Made by a program: the position numbers and the translations under genes. A DNA stretch of 64,000 bases from Trichostrongylus colubriformis (Eukaryota > Nematoda > Chromadorea > Rhabditida > Trichostrongylidae): the NCBI GenBank assembly GCA_963978905.1, contig OZ022261.1, positions 15,039,475 through 15,103,474 on the forward strand. The letters are read 5' to 3'. This document shows positions 26,201 to 38,200 of this stretch, in pieces. Below the pieces are notes generated by a model that saw only the letters and a program-made list of their open reading frames with translations, was not told the DNA's origin and searched no databases. How positions within the stretch are numbered: position 1 is the stretch's first letter; each line of letters opens with the position of its first letter.

Positions 26201-29200
26201 CTTACACGCCCTACGCCGTTGGCCGGCAATTTGAGAAGACTGTGTTATAGCCGAATCATTTTTTTTTTGCGTGAAACTCTGCATGCGGCCTTTGGTAAGC
26301 CAATACGACTTACATGGGTAACGGAAGAACTCAAATTCCCGTGGACAATTTATTTAAACAGTGCGCTAGGGTGCGTGACCGCCGCCTATTCACATGACCT
26401 GGCAAATCCTGACGTGCACCCTTCCCTGAAGAGCTAAGGGGGAGGATAATGAGTGAACCACATGGAGGGCCACAGACAGTCAAAAAACTTACGCTTTTGC
26501 GCACGCGTTTCAAATTGAGTTCAAATTATCGGTAGCCTCCCCTGAAGAGTAGTCGTTTCGTACGAAACATATGTATTGATTTGCAGCCACAGTGAAGAGA
26601 AAGTGGATTAGTTCGCACTACTCATTGGATTATGTGCTCATCCGTACTGGCTAATTTTATAAACCTGTTTCCAAACCATTTTCGGTGCGTGCGCAGTTAG
26701 AAAAGCAGAAATGTGAAAAAGCGGAATAATTTCTGACTTTTAGTTCATTATCTGAAATTCAAGCATATACAGAAACTTTGAAGATTTTTTTGAAGTGTGC
26801 TGGTAGAAATTTCACGATTATACCAGCACAACTCTAATGTGGCTGTTGAAGTGAAATACGCTCCGCACAACATTCTTTCGTAGCACATGAATAGAATTCG
26901 CCTTATAGCGGCTGTAAGTGATTAATGAAAATGTTTAGCGGCCGCTGGCCTTACGTACGGCTTCACAAAGGCGCCGAAAACCGAGAAGGCTGCCCGCACC
27001 AGTTCACGAACACGAGGTGTTAAAAGTGGTTTTGAAGCCCAACCAGAAAATGTGCACATCAGCGATGAAGCTACAGCCGAGGTATATCATCATTTAATAC
27101 ATTGTGCATAGTTTTTACGTACGCTCTACAATCGCATGTACCACATCAGTTGGCCTATAGGGGTTTAAATGAAATTTTGTGCAGAATTCATAGCAGATGA
27201 CAACCATGCTTCAACTTCTAATGTTCCTTACCTATAATTTGGTGGTCACGCCTGTCAACAGTTCGTTTTATCGAAATTTTGAAAAACTGGTGGATGTTAA
27301 TATTATCTTTTGGCTGCTTTTCCTGATCCTGTCAAGTTAGAAATCATCCCTTGGTCACGTGTAGATAGATCGGAGGGCCTTTTGTCCATCCACGAAATCA
27401 CTTATTAAGCCTTGTTTTGTCACCTTGTTGTATGAATTTGCATTCATTCTAGCCGTACTCCTGAGTCGTATCACGTCTGCTTTTGCGTCCAGGTTCAATT
27501 TATGGACTTATCGCATCATGTATTTTAGCATATATTCGACTTGAGATTTCCCTTTCACTCCTCTCCTTTTTCTTCTTTTCTTTCACTTGCATCCTTGCTA
27601 TGGCCGCCTCACAGTTTTTCCACATGTGACTGGATATTTGCTGACTGATTACTCGCTACACGATCTATCATGCGATTAAAGGAACCGGAAGGGGGTCCGA
27701 AACAAGAGAAACATACAAAAAAATGAGCATTTCGTAACGAACGCAGAAGGTTAGAAGCGATAATCGGTGAAAAAACCCGAACTCAAAAGTGCATCGCTGC
27801 GGTGTGTATTCGCGCCTCATTCGCATCATCGCACTGGCGTTCCGAGTTGTCCGCTGTAGGAGACGGCCGCGGGCCAACTTTAGTTGTAGCACCTGACTCC
27901 CAGCGCAGTGGAGTGGCCATTCCCAACTACATTAACATTCATGTAAGTACATCTAGAAACAATATAAGAAAGAACAAAGGAGAAGGTAAAAGGAATGAAC
28001 ACTTTATAATGGAAACATCTTCTCTTGGCACCATGCCAAGGCGTCAAATTGGCGAGTTTGTGCAATGGCGGTCACTTGAACTCGTCCACACTACGTCTGT
28101 TCTACCGTAAGCCAAAATTACTCCCTAACGGTGTCTTTAAGCGCAAGAAATAGCTGTCCCACTATAGTGTTGCAAACTATAAATCCATTTTTAAGTCACC
28201 TAACCCGGTGGCTGGGAATTGACGCAGCGCGTGCGTAACGCAAGCCTCACGATCAAGGTGAGTGCCGATTGGTCGAATTTTCGCGCGGCCACCTGCGGCG
28301 AGCGGTGCGGCGAGTGCGAGTTGTTTGTAGCTTTACCTTACAACAATAGCAACAACAACAACATAAGCGAACTTCCAAAGCCTCCAAAAAGATATCACGA
28401 TACCAGCCCTTTGCGTCTTGAGCAGAAATGAAAACGACTCGTACCGACGGCGCTGCGTGCGACGTCGCGAAGCGAAAATTCGACCAATCGGCACTCACCC
28501 CCACAGTCTATGCATCGGCATGTCCGCCGATGTTGATGTGCTTGAATAAAATGGGTAAATGCGTTCTAACGCACCACTTTTGCAGCTAGGCAATAGGCGG
28601 TAACGGCGAATGATCCTGTGCCTACTTCGGAAAACAATTTGTAATTGTCTTTCTGTTTGGAAATGAGTTCGTGATTTTTATAAAAATATGACGTGATACG
28701 CTTATTTCAACCACAAATTGATTTTAACCACAGTTCCAAGTCGCCCCGCCTGTTGCTGCTCAGTACTGCCGAGCAACTGTTATAATTTATTGCCATTTCA
28801 CCCACCCACATTCCAACCTAGAGTCACCTAATATCGGCGGCATAGAGGGAAAAGTTAGTCGAGCGCCTTCGAAGGCAGTGAAAACTGGGCGCTTATGATG
28901 ATCAAAACCATCCTTTCAATTCCTTCATTTTACCTATGAATTGTAGAACAACGTGACAACAGGGTAGAGGTTATATATTAGGTTGTAAGGAAAGTTTTGG
29001 CCGGTTTTTGAAATTTCAACTTCGAGAGATCATAACTCGGCTCAGAGTGCATCTTTTCTCACAGAGTAAGCACCATTAGATTTGCCACACTCTTGGCAAC
29101 ACTATGCATACCTAAACACCTCAATTTGATAAAGGGCTGATAATTTATATTGCGCGAAATGAAAAAAAAGTCGACTTCAAATCGCCACTCTTTCTGAACA

Positions 29201-32200
29201 TAGTGCTACTGAAGGAGCTGGCCAGATGTTTTGGGAAGTGGGGCATAGTTAGCGCTAGATCTGATGAACATGATAGACGAGTAAGGGCCTCACCCTGCAA
29301 CTGCTTCAATCAGTGGAAGAGGATTTGTGAAAAATGCGCTTGCGCATGACTGCCGTGAGGGGTCCCGCGGCACCCAATTTTTTGGATTTTTCCAAATCAA
29401 GGCCACTTGAGGTGGTCAGCTAAGGTTGCTTGTAGAGGGCCAATACTTGTGGATATCCCCTGCAAATATGGACGCTCATCGCCTTCTGCCGTTTTAGTTA
29501 AAGCGATTTGATCAATTGAAAATTAGAGCAGCTCGTCCTCATTTCTGCACTTCTGAAACCAGAGACAATGTGTTCCATCCAGTGATGCACCCCCTCCTCT
29601 TGCAGTATTCACATTTGTGGTCAACTTCGCTGGGAATCGGCTAAACAAGAACTCTTGAAGTGAAGTCATCTTAGAAGTGCCATTTTCGCAGCACTTTAAA
29701 ACTTCCCTAATAAATTGAAAACCTTGTGGCATTCCAAATAAAACATATTCTGAAAGAGCAACTTTTTCTCTATCTAACGAGCACAATATGTCAGCTGATT
29801 CATGTTGACGCCCTCTGATATATAAATTTATCTTGTGAACGCGAAAAAGCGGCCAGAACTTTCCTTACAACCTAATACCTTTACCTGATAATGGAAAACA
29901 CTGCAGAAATACCAGTTGTTGCTCATAACCTACATATGCCGCTAGCCTAGAGTTGTTCCTTGTGTGTAAAAAGAAATGGATGAACGACTCGAGTGCTACC
30001 CTGTTCGTACGAGAAACAATGTAGGTATCTTGATCGCTGTTCTTCTTATCCATCACCGGCAGATGAACCCTTAGCATCTTTGGTGCCATTCATCGACCAC
30101 AAAAGCGCGAATAAGTGTCGCGCTCTTGCAGCGGACAGTGGAATAGGTGTTTTCTCCCTCAGAGTGACTTAGTCATGCTTGGAGCGGATTCTTGAATCCA
30201 ACTTACAAGTCGGCGCGGCCTCATTAAGTCAATGATCTCTGTTGACTCCTGTGATTTATTTATCTGTGGTTCATGGAATCCAGGGGGAGATGTGGCAACG
30301 CATGGATGCCAGCTTATGTAAGGTCGCTCCTGTTGCACTCGTCCAGCTGCCATGTCCTCTCCAATCTTTACCTGACGCAATGACTTCCGCACCAGTACCT
30401 TCATCTCATTTGGCCGTTGATCTCGCACAGGATTAAGGCCTCCCTCTATTCTCCTGTATAAGGCGTCCTCCTGTTAACGGCTATATGAGGCTGCATACAT
30501 TTCCAGGCTTAAAGGAATCGTCCACGGAAAAATGAGTTTTCATGTCAACCATATATTTATGTTGTGTTTGCCTAATGTAGTCTTGAGCAGAAATGAAAAC
30601 GTGCAAAGTTTCACGCGAAAAATCTGAATCCGGCTAAGATGCAGCACCACAAAGACTTGGCCGGGAGGGCGGGGCCTCCAAGCGAGTGCCATCCCATCGT
30701 CTGCTGCGGTCCGAGACGCATTGTAGGAACAGAAAGTTATGTAAACAGTCCCACTCTCCGTTCGCATTTGTGGCGAACGACGAGCGGGGCACTTTTACTC
30801 GGAGGCCCCGCTCATCCGACCGAGAATTTGGGAGCTGTATCATAGCCGAATTCTCACTTTTTCGCGTGAAACTTTTCATGCGTTCCTTTCTAGCCAAATA
30901 CAACAAATATAAGGGTAACAAAGAAATTATTTTGTCCGTGGACAATTTCTTCAATCTATCTACGCTTTCATACCAACTCATTATCACGGATCGTATGACA
31001 TCAGTTGCCACTTAATGCGCCGAGGAACCAGTTTCACGTTCTAAAGCAAATGCAACTGGTATTTACCTGCCGCTCAAGTACTATAATAACATTGCCAGAG
31101 AAAATTCCAGAGCGATAACAACACCGTGAATCAACTCGTCGAACAAAAGAACAGAGAAATTGAGAAATTGCTGGACGCAAACGAGGAACTAAAGCTACGG
31201 TAGGTCCATTCGTACCGTGCACCATTAGTACAGATTTATTAGCAAACCTTTACAATGCGAATATAAGATTGCAAAAAAGAGTGGCGTAGGTGATTTGACC
31301 GGGGTAATATGGGTAACACGGACTTCGAAAAAAGAGTGAGTCGTTCAAATGAAAGCTGGGGATCTAACGAGGGAAGAACCCGAGGTCGAAGTGGCCGTTT
31401 GTAATGAAATTAAGATCATCCGACGTATTTTCGGACACTGTTCTCGAATCTGTTTTCCATATACGTAGAGACATGGTGCAGAAAGATCTCCATGCCTTCA
31501 GATTCAAACGCGTGTGAGCCTCTGGGACTGTGGCGCCGTATCAGCCCCTCCTGTGCGATATTCGAAAATAAGTGTTACATTGTTGAGACAGATTTCGCTG
31601 CGACCACATCATAACGCCGTTTCTCACGGCGAAAACAAAACCTTACTTTCGAATGTGTTGTCTTACTGTCGTATATCCATTATGATGCTACTTATTTACT
31701 ATAAACTACACCAGAAGCTGGGATTCATCTTATTTCAGAGTTAAAGAGCTGAGAAGAGAGCTTCGTGATGAGATGCGTCACAATATTGAACTCCAGCAAG
31801 CTCTGGAAAAAGCTGAAGAACGTCAAGCGTATGTTCACTTTAAATTCGATGCTTAAACTTGTTGACAGTGGTGATTCGAACATGAGCAGCTTTAGGTTTT
31901 TTCCCATTTATGATCCAACAAAGTGCAGCACAAAATGGGTTGCTGTGAAGTTCTTTTAATCACTCGCTCAACTGACTGGCGATAGATGGCTGTTCTGAAC
32001 TGTACCAGTTATGTGGATGAAAACGCTATCAATGCTGAAATGTAAGGCCGCGTACATACTCAACGCCGGCAGGGCGTGGCTGTGTTCATAGGCAGCAAGC
32101 CAGAGTGGGGGGATGTGCAGAAACGACGCAGGCAGCGAGGCAGGCTGGCATGGGTGGAGACGAAGGGAAACGCAGCTACGTATTGCCGCCGGCACCGCGG

Positions 32201-35200
32201 AGTATGAACGCGGTCTAACCGCCTAAAATGCCTCTCTCATTCCACGTGCGCCTCCTGCTTTTTAGGTGACGCCCCTCAGCCAGAGCGATATGAAGAGACA
32301 AATTTTTCTCCCTCAAATAAACAATTGAGAACCGTGTAATTAGGAAGCTTAACTGTGCCCGTATTTTAAAATGCGTTGTTTTCATCGTTGTTTATGAGCT
32401 TCTTTGCAACAATACCTGTTTCAGTGAACAACCTGTACAGACATCCATAGAAGGAGAAAAGGAGGAGAGCGGAGAACATAAGGAGCAAGCGGACGATCTC
32501 GAGCAAACGAAGTTGCTGTGAGTACTTCAGAAATGCTGCAGTAGAGCTGTTAGAGCTATTCACATGCTTTATTCAGCCTGGCACAAAAAGACGAAGAGTT
32601 GCGAAAGAAAGATGAAGAGATCGCGCAACTTCGTGCTCGAGTTGGTGATGGTGAACAGGTTGTTAATGTACCTCAAGAAGCCGCCGTTCCACAAGCACAA
32701 ACCGACGAGAAGTGGGGTATTTTCATCTTAAAAATATAAGCCTAAAGCCAGTGATTGGAGTAATCCGGGCCGAATATGGGAATATCTTCAAATATGAAGG
32801 TCGACGTGCTCGATAGCACGAAAGTGGAGAAAAAACGGAATGAAGCGGTCAAGGACCCGTGAAATAAGATCCCTTTTCTGACGATTATTCTCAAAATGGG
32901 CGGTTGGGATAAAACACGTGACTGTTGAAAAAGACGACTCTCATAAAGCCCGGGAGCACTCTCTCTCATCGGAAATTTCGCCACTTATAATCTCCTTGAA
33001 CACCTAACTTTCATTTGCATTACCCAATTCAGAAGATCTCATTTACCACATGACCCCTATCACTACCTTTGAAGATCTTGAAACTAGGGCAAGAAGGTAA
33101 TATGCGTGGATATACCCTCATTCTAGGAATTATTGGAAATTGGAAACGCTGTTAAACGAGTTAGAAATTCGAGATTGGCGTTTCATTAGCGGCGCTACGG
33201 GTAGTTTTTATGGTTCCAGAATCGCTGAATTGGAGAAGAAGATCAAAGATATGGAAGAGGAGAAGACACAGCTTATTGAAGGAATTCAAGCCGAACAGCT
33301 GGCTGTCATTACGGAAAAAGATCAGCATATTTCGCAGGTCGCGGAAGAACTCGAAACAGCTCGCAATGACCTACGTGATGCGAGAAACAGGTAAATACAG
33401 CTTATGCTATCGTTAGGGCTGTCCTGATGTTAACATGCTTTCAGAATTCAAGAATTAGGAGAGAGAGAAGAAGAGATCAAGTAAGTTGCAAAGCCGAAAC
33501 TCATCATGTCACTTAATGTTCTAGTCGTCATCCACGTTGACTGGTTCGCTTCATTTGGATGCTGAAGTTCCAATCATTTAAACAATGCAATTCTTAGAAG
33601 ACCCCACTTTTCCAGAGCATCTTTTCGGGGAGAGGGGTAAGGCCGCGGTCATACTTTACGTGTCTGCGTTAATTCGAATCTCGGCATAGTGCCATACTAT
33701 GCCATATTCGAATTTGAATTCCAGGGCTCGCTACGATCACCATACAGTAGTGTGGGTGGGTTGAGCGTTTTGCAAACGGTGCGCGTTATCAGATGCGTCA
33801 GTTGACGCAGGCGCGCAAAGTAAGACCGCGGCCTAAGGGACCGTACGCGGCGCGCAGCATTTGCTCATATGTTCACGTTTGTGATTGTAATGCGGCTCGG
33901 ACTTGACATGGAGTACCACGACACTATTCTCTACCCAAACGCATTTCAAATTCTGCACGTTTGACGAAGAATGTCGCGTTGCGATTTCAGACTTATCCAG
34001 TGCGGTTGGTGGTTTCCTCATAGCGGCGAATGAAGCCGCCGTCAGACTTCGCGATTTTGCGGTTTAGCGGCTCCGCACAAGGAGTTGCAGCGATGCAAGA
34101 TCTCAGTGTCGCAGTATCGCGTGCGAAAGCGCGATGCTGCAAGATCGCAGAAGCGTAAAATCGTAAAATCACAAAATCGCGGCGTAAAATCGTAAAATCA
34201 CAAAATCGCGAAGTTTTGCGGCCATCTGAGTTATAGTGGAGGAGGAGCCGACGCCCGCGATCGGGATGCGCATGGTGTTCTCACCGTAAACGTGGAGAGG
34301 AAGCAGACTTGACAGTCGCACAGCCCTATGTCGCACTGGTTCCTCTTGCACCACACCTGCCACTATCAATCAATATACACGAGAGAGGCACAGCTAAATA
34401 CAAACCCTCGTATCCGATGAGGCCGCTAATGGTTTAACCAGTCTTGAATTTCTTGATTTTTACAGGCATATTTATTTGCTAGTTTCTAGAAATTCTTTGG
34501 GAGGACTGGCCATGATTTTTTCGTATTCATATTGGCATTGTAGTGATTAGGGCGCAGACAGGTTAAAATACAATAAATGGCGGAGGCTGCTCATGCTACC
34601 CGCAGTTAGGTTGCGAGTAGCATGAGCAGCCTCCGCTATTTACTGCATTTTAACCTGTCTGCGCCGTCGAGGGTTACGTTATCACACTCAGCCTCTTCTT
34701 CGTAAGCACTGTTTCATTTGTGTTTTCTCATGAACTACTAAGTGGCGCACTACCAGTCGAACGATCTGTATCGGTATGACGTTGCTTTCATACTATGCGT
34801 GCGCGCACTCTGCACAGGCAACAGGTACGCGTTGCAACAGGTGCCAAGCGACTAGGCCGCCGCAGAGCATGAAAGCATCCTATGGCTGCCTTGCCCTACT
34901 TGACGAATCTTCTGAACTTGCTCAATCTTCCTCAGTCACACTAATCGTAAGGGATGATTTGCCTCTGGTATATATGGGTAAGAGGAATCAAAGCCGATCA
35001 CTGGATTCACTGAATTTATTCATTGCAAAAATACAATAGTGAGCGTTCTTTTTGTTTTATCCGTTCCTTTTGGTTACCTTTTTCTTAGCTAGACCCATTG
35101 GCTACCGCGTGGTCCGCCGTCGAGGCTCAGCAAAAACCTTTGACTGTCGTGCACTACTAAATTTTTGGAGTCTTTTGAGTTTCATTAGATACCCAGCGGG

Positions 35201-38200
35201 TCAGCGGAAAGGCGCGCGGCCCCGCAAAAAGGTTTCGACGCGCGCGGTCGCCAATGACTTAATTGCAGTGTAGCTTTTGAACAGGTAAATACCTTTTATC
35301 GTACTTTAGCAATTTGCACAATGTGATTGCTGACCTTCGAGCCAATCTGGCTACCGCGAAAAAAGAGAAAGAAGAAAGCGAATGGCATCTCGGAGAGCAC
35401 AAGGAATGGCTGAGCAACTCGAAAGAGAAGTCAGATTACTCAGTAGTTCAGCAGATCATGTACAACCAAGATCAAGGTATGTGTATTACAGGGTTGCATA
35501 TTTGGAAAATCAACTCAGCCTTATGACTAGTGATCCTGATCGTCTAACCTTACCACCTCCAAGTGAGTTATATCACTGGTTTACTTCTTAAAACTTTAAG
35601 CATACGAAGAGAAAAATGTAGATACTTCAGGTTCACCAAAAGTACGATCTGCTCTCGAGAACGCTGATGAGTCAGCCAAAGCACAGGTAAGCACAGTAGG
35701 CCGCTATCATACCTTGCGACAAGCGGTGATCGTTGACAGCGCGCGAAACGGTGTGTGAGAATAAAGGGAATTCTTTTTAAATATATTTTATATGCAACTG
35801 TACAGATACGAACGCTGGAGACCAAACTGCAACTAGCCAACCAATCGTTCAGAAACAGTGAAGCTGAACGCCAGAAATGTGAACAAATCAACAGGTGTGT
35901 TTTTTGAATAATAGTTATGCTTACAGATTGCCCGCCATATTGCAAGGCTTGCAAAGACTTGTGCGTTTGTGCAGGGTATTGTAGTGGTTCCCTAAGATCT
36001 TAGTGACAGTGTAAGCACTGCAATTACTTGCACAATCTGTGATTTCCCTCGAATCTTTGCACCTCTCCAAAGTTATTGCTACTAAAATTATTTGGAAGCC
36101 AGTTCTAATGCGTTGTAGCGAGCCATACACTTCGAGCGTGTCTATCTTCTCGAGACCGCATCTTTACTTCGCAATAATCGTGCTTCGCGCTCAAAACGTT
36201 GGTGCCGTCGCAAGTCCCATAATATACTCGTCATGCGTTTCCTTTTGTCGCGTTTATGTACTGTGTTGACGGCTTCAGATGTTGCAGTGACAAGAGCGAA
36301 GCCGTAAACACAGTTTTTATGAAGTATTGGGTCATTCCATAAGTAGTGTCGTTTTTTTTTCAGCAAAAATTTTTGCCATAATATCACACGTTTTTGCAGC
36401 AATCATATATCATTCGGAAGTAAATTTCCTGCTCTACAAAATGACATGTTTAGTTTCCGAGTATGTTACAATGGCGCCAACATTTAGGCTGGCAAAGAGG
36501 TGGGTCCAGCAGTCGAAAATTGGCCAAACGGCAATCAATTAAAGGAACCGGAAGGGGGTCCGAAACAAGAGAAACATACAAAAAAAATGAGCATTTCCTA
36601 ATGAACGCAGAAGGTTAGAAGCGATAATCGGTGAAAAAACCCGAACTCAAAAGTGCATCGCTCCGGTGTGTATTCGCGCCTCATTCGCATCATCGCACTG
36701 GCGTTCCGAGTTGTCCGCTGTAGGAGACGGCTTTAGTTGTAGCACCTGACTCCCAGCGCAGTGGAGTGGCCATTCCCAACTACATTAACATTCATGTAAG
36801 TACATCTAGAAACAATATAAGAAAGAACAAAGGAGAAGGTAAAAGGAATGAACAACTTTATAATGGAAACATCTTCTCTTGGCACCATGCCAAGGCGCCA
36901 AATTGGCGAGTTTGTGCAATGGCGGGCACTTGAACTCGTCCAAACTATGTCTGTTCTACCGTAAGCCAAAATTACTCCCTTACGGTGTCTTTAAAACACT
37001 ATATTTTACTTAAGGAAAACTAACCAACCATGTGTTCCGTACTTAACCCCGACCTCTTCTGCAAGTTCCACCAGTCGGTTGCTTGGAAAGTCACGTCGCT
37101 TTTTTTCCACATCTAGTTTCTCCGCCACAACTCGGTGATTGTAGACAATTTTTTTCGAACCAAGGCAAGAAAATTTTCCCAACCAATCAGCTGAGCGAGT
37201 GGTGTATTATCAAGAACAAGGGGTGGGTAGGAACAGGGAAATATTACTGACCGGATTTCTTAACATTCTCATGAAAAAAATAAATTGTGAAAAATGTCAA
37301 CTGGACCCCTATCACATGGTATTAAAACTCCTAAATCGCAGCTAAAACAAACTAGAAAGTTGTTTTCGATATAGCAGAAAAAGTTTCTCGAAGTGGTTCA
37401 TAAAACAACTCTAAGCAAGGAGTTTGAAAGAAAAAATTTCATTTTGAATAAGTGTGGGTGCTCTCGAAAAACGATTTTAGAAAAAGTACGACACGACTTT
37501 TTGATCAACTAAATATTGGGAATCGTAGAAAAGGTCACGACTAAGTACGCGACACATGAATGGTTGATTTTCCTAAAGTGAAATATAGTGTTTCAATTGA
37601 TTGCCGGTTCGGCCAATTTCTGTCGGCTGGACCTACCTCTTCTCCAGCCTGGATGTCGGCCCCATCCTAACAAACTCAGAAACTGAACACGACATTTTGT
37701 AGAGCAGGAAAACCTCTTTCAAATGATATATGACGTGCTGCAAAAAATTGCAATTTTATAGGAAAAACTTATGCTTGAAAGAAAACGATATTACTTACGG
37801 AATGACCCAATATATCAAGAGAACACAGCGGAAATACGGAGTCTTGGTCCCGGGGCTTGCGCTGCATTCGCGTCGTCTGCGTTTAAAGTCGTGAGGTATG
37901 AATGTGGCTAATCCGAGTGCTATGACCAATTAAAGTGCAGTTCACCTGAATATCGATCCATGACAAGCCATAGCTGCATTTACCTGTGCGCTATTCGTTT
38001 GCTCAATCGCTATTTGTTTCAGAGATACCATGAAACGTGTCATGCAACTTGAAAGCGAAAACGGACGTCTAAGGGGAGTAAACGAGGAGCTGTCGTGAGT
38101 TTCCATTGACTTTCATGAATATTGATTGGCATTTTTTTCGTTTTAGCTCTCTAATTTCATCTTCAGGATCAAGCTTCGGGATTCTGCCAGTGCGCAAGTA

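Noticed and set aside
28735..28763. Possible small exon FQVAPPVAAQ after CCACAG
   Set aside because: Ends out of phase with both neighbouring exons of the 23-exon gene; exon 5 joins exon 6 directly in phase.
33140..33219. Extending exon 10 upstream (METLLNELEIRDWRF)
   Set aside because: The frame is open but the strong coil begins at 33220 after GGTTCCAG. Upstream acceptors have the same phase, so they remain possible but add non-coil sequence.
35430..35491. 15-bp intron GTATGTGTATTACAG at 35477-35491
   Set aside because: Far too short for a spliceosomal intron; a 62-bp intron starting at 35430 explains the frame change.
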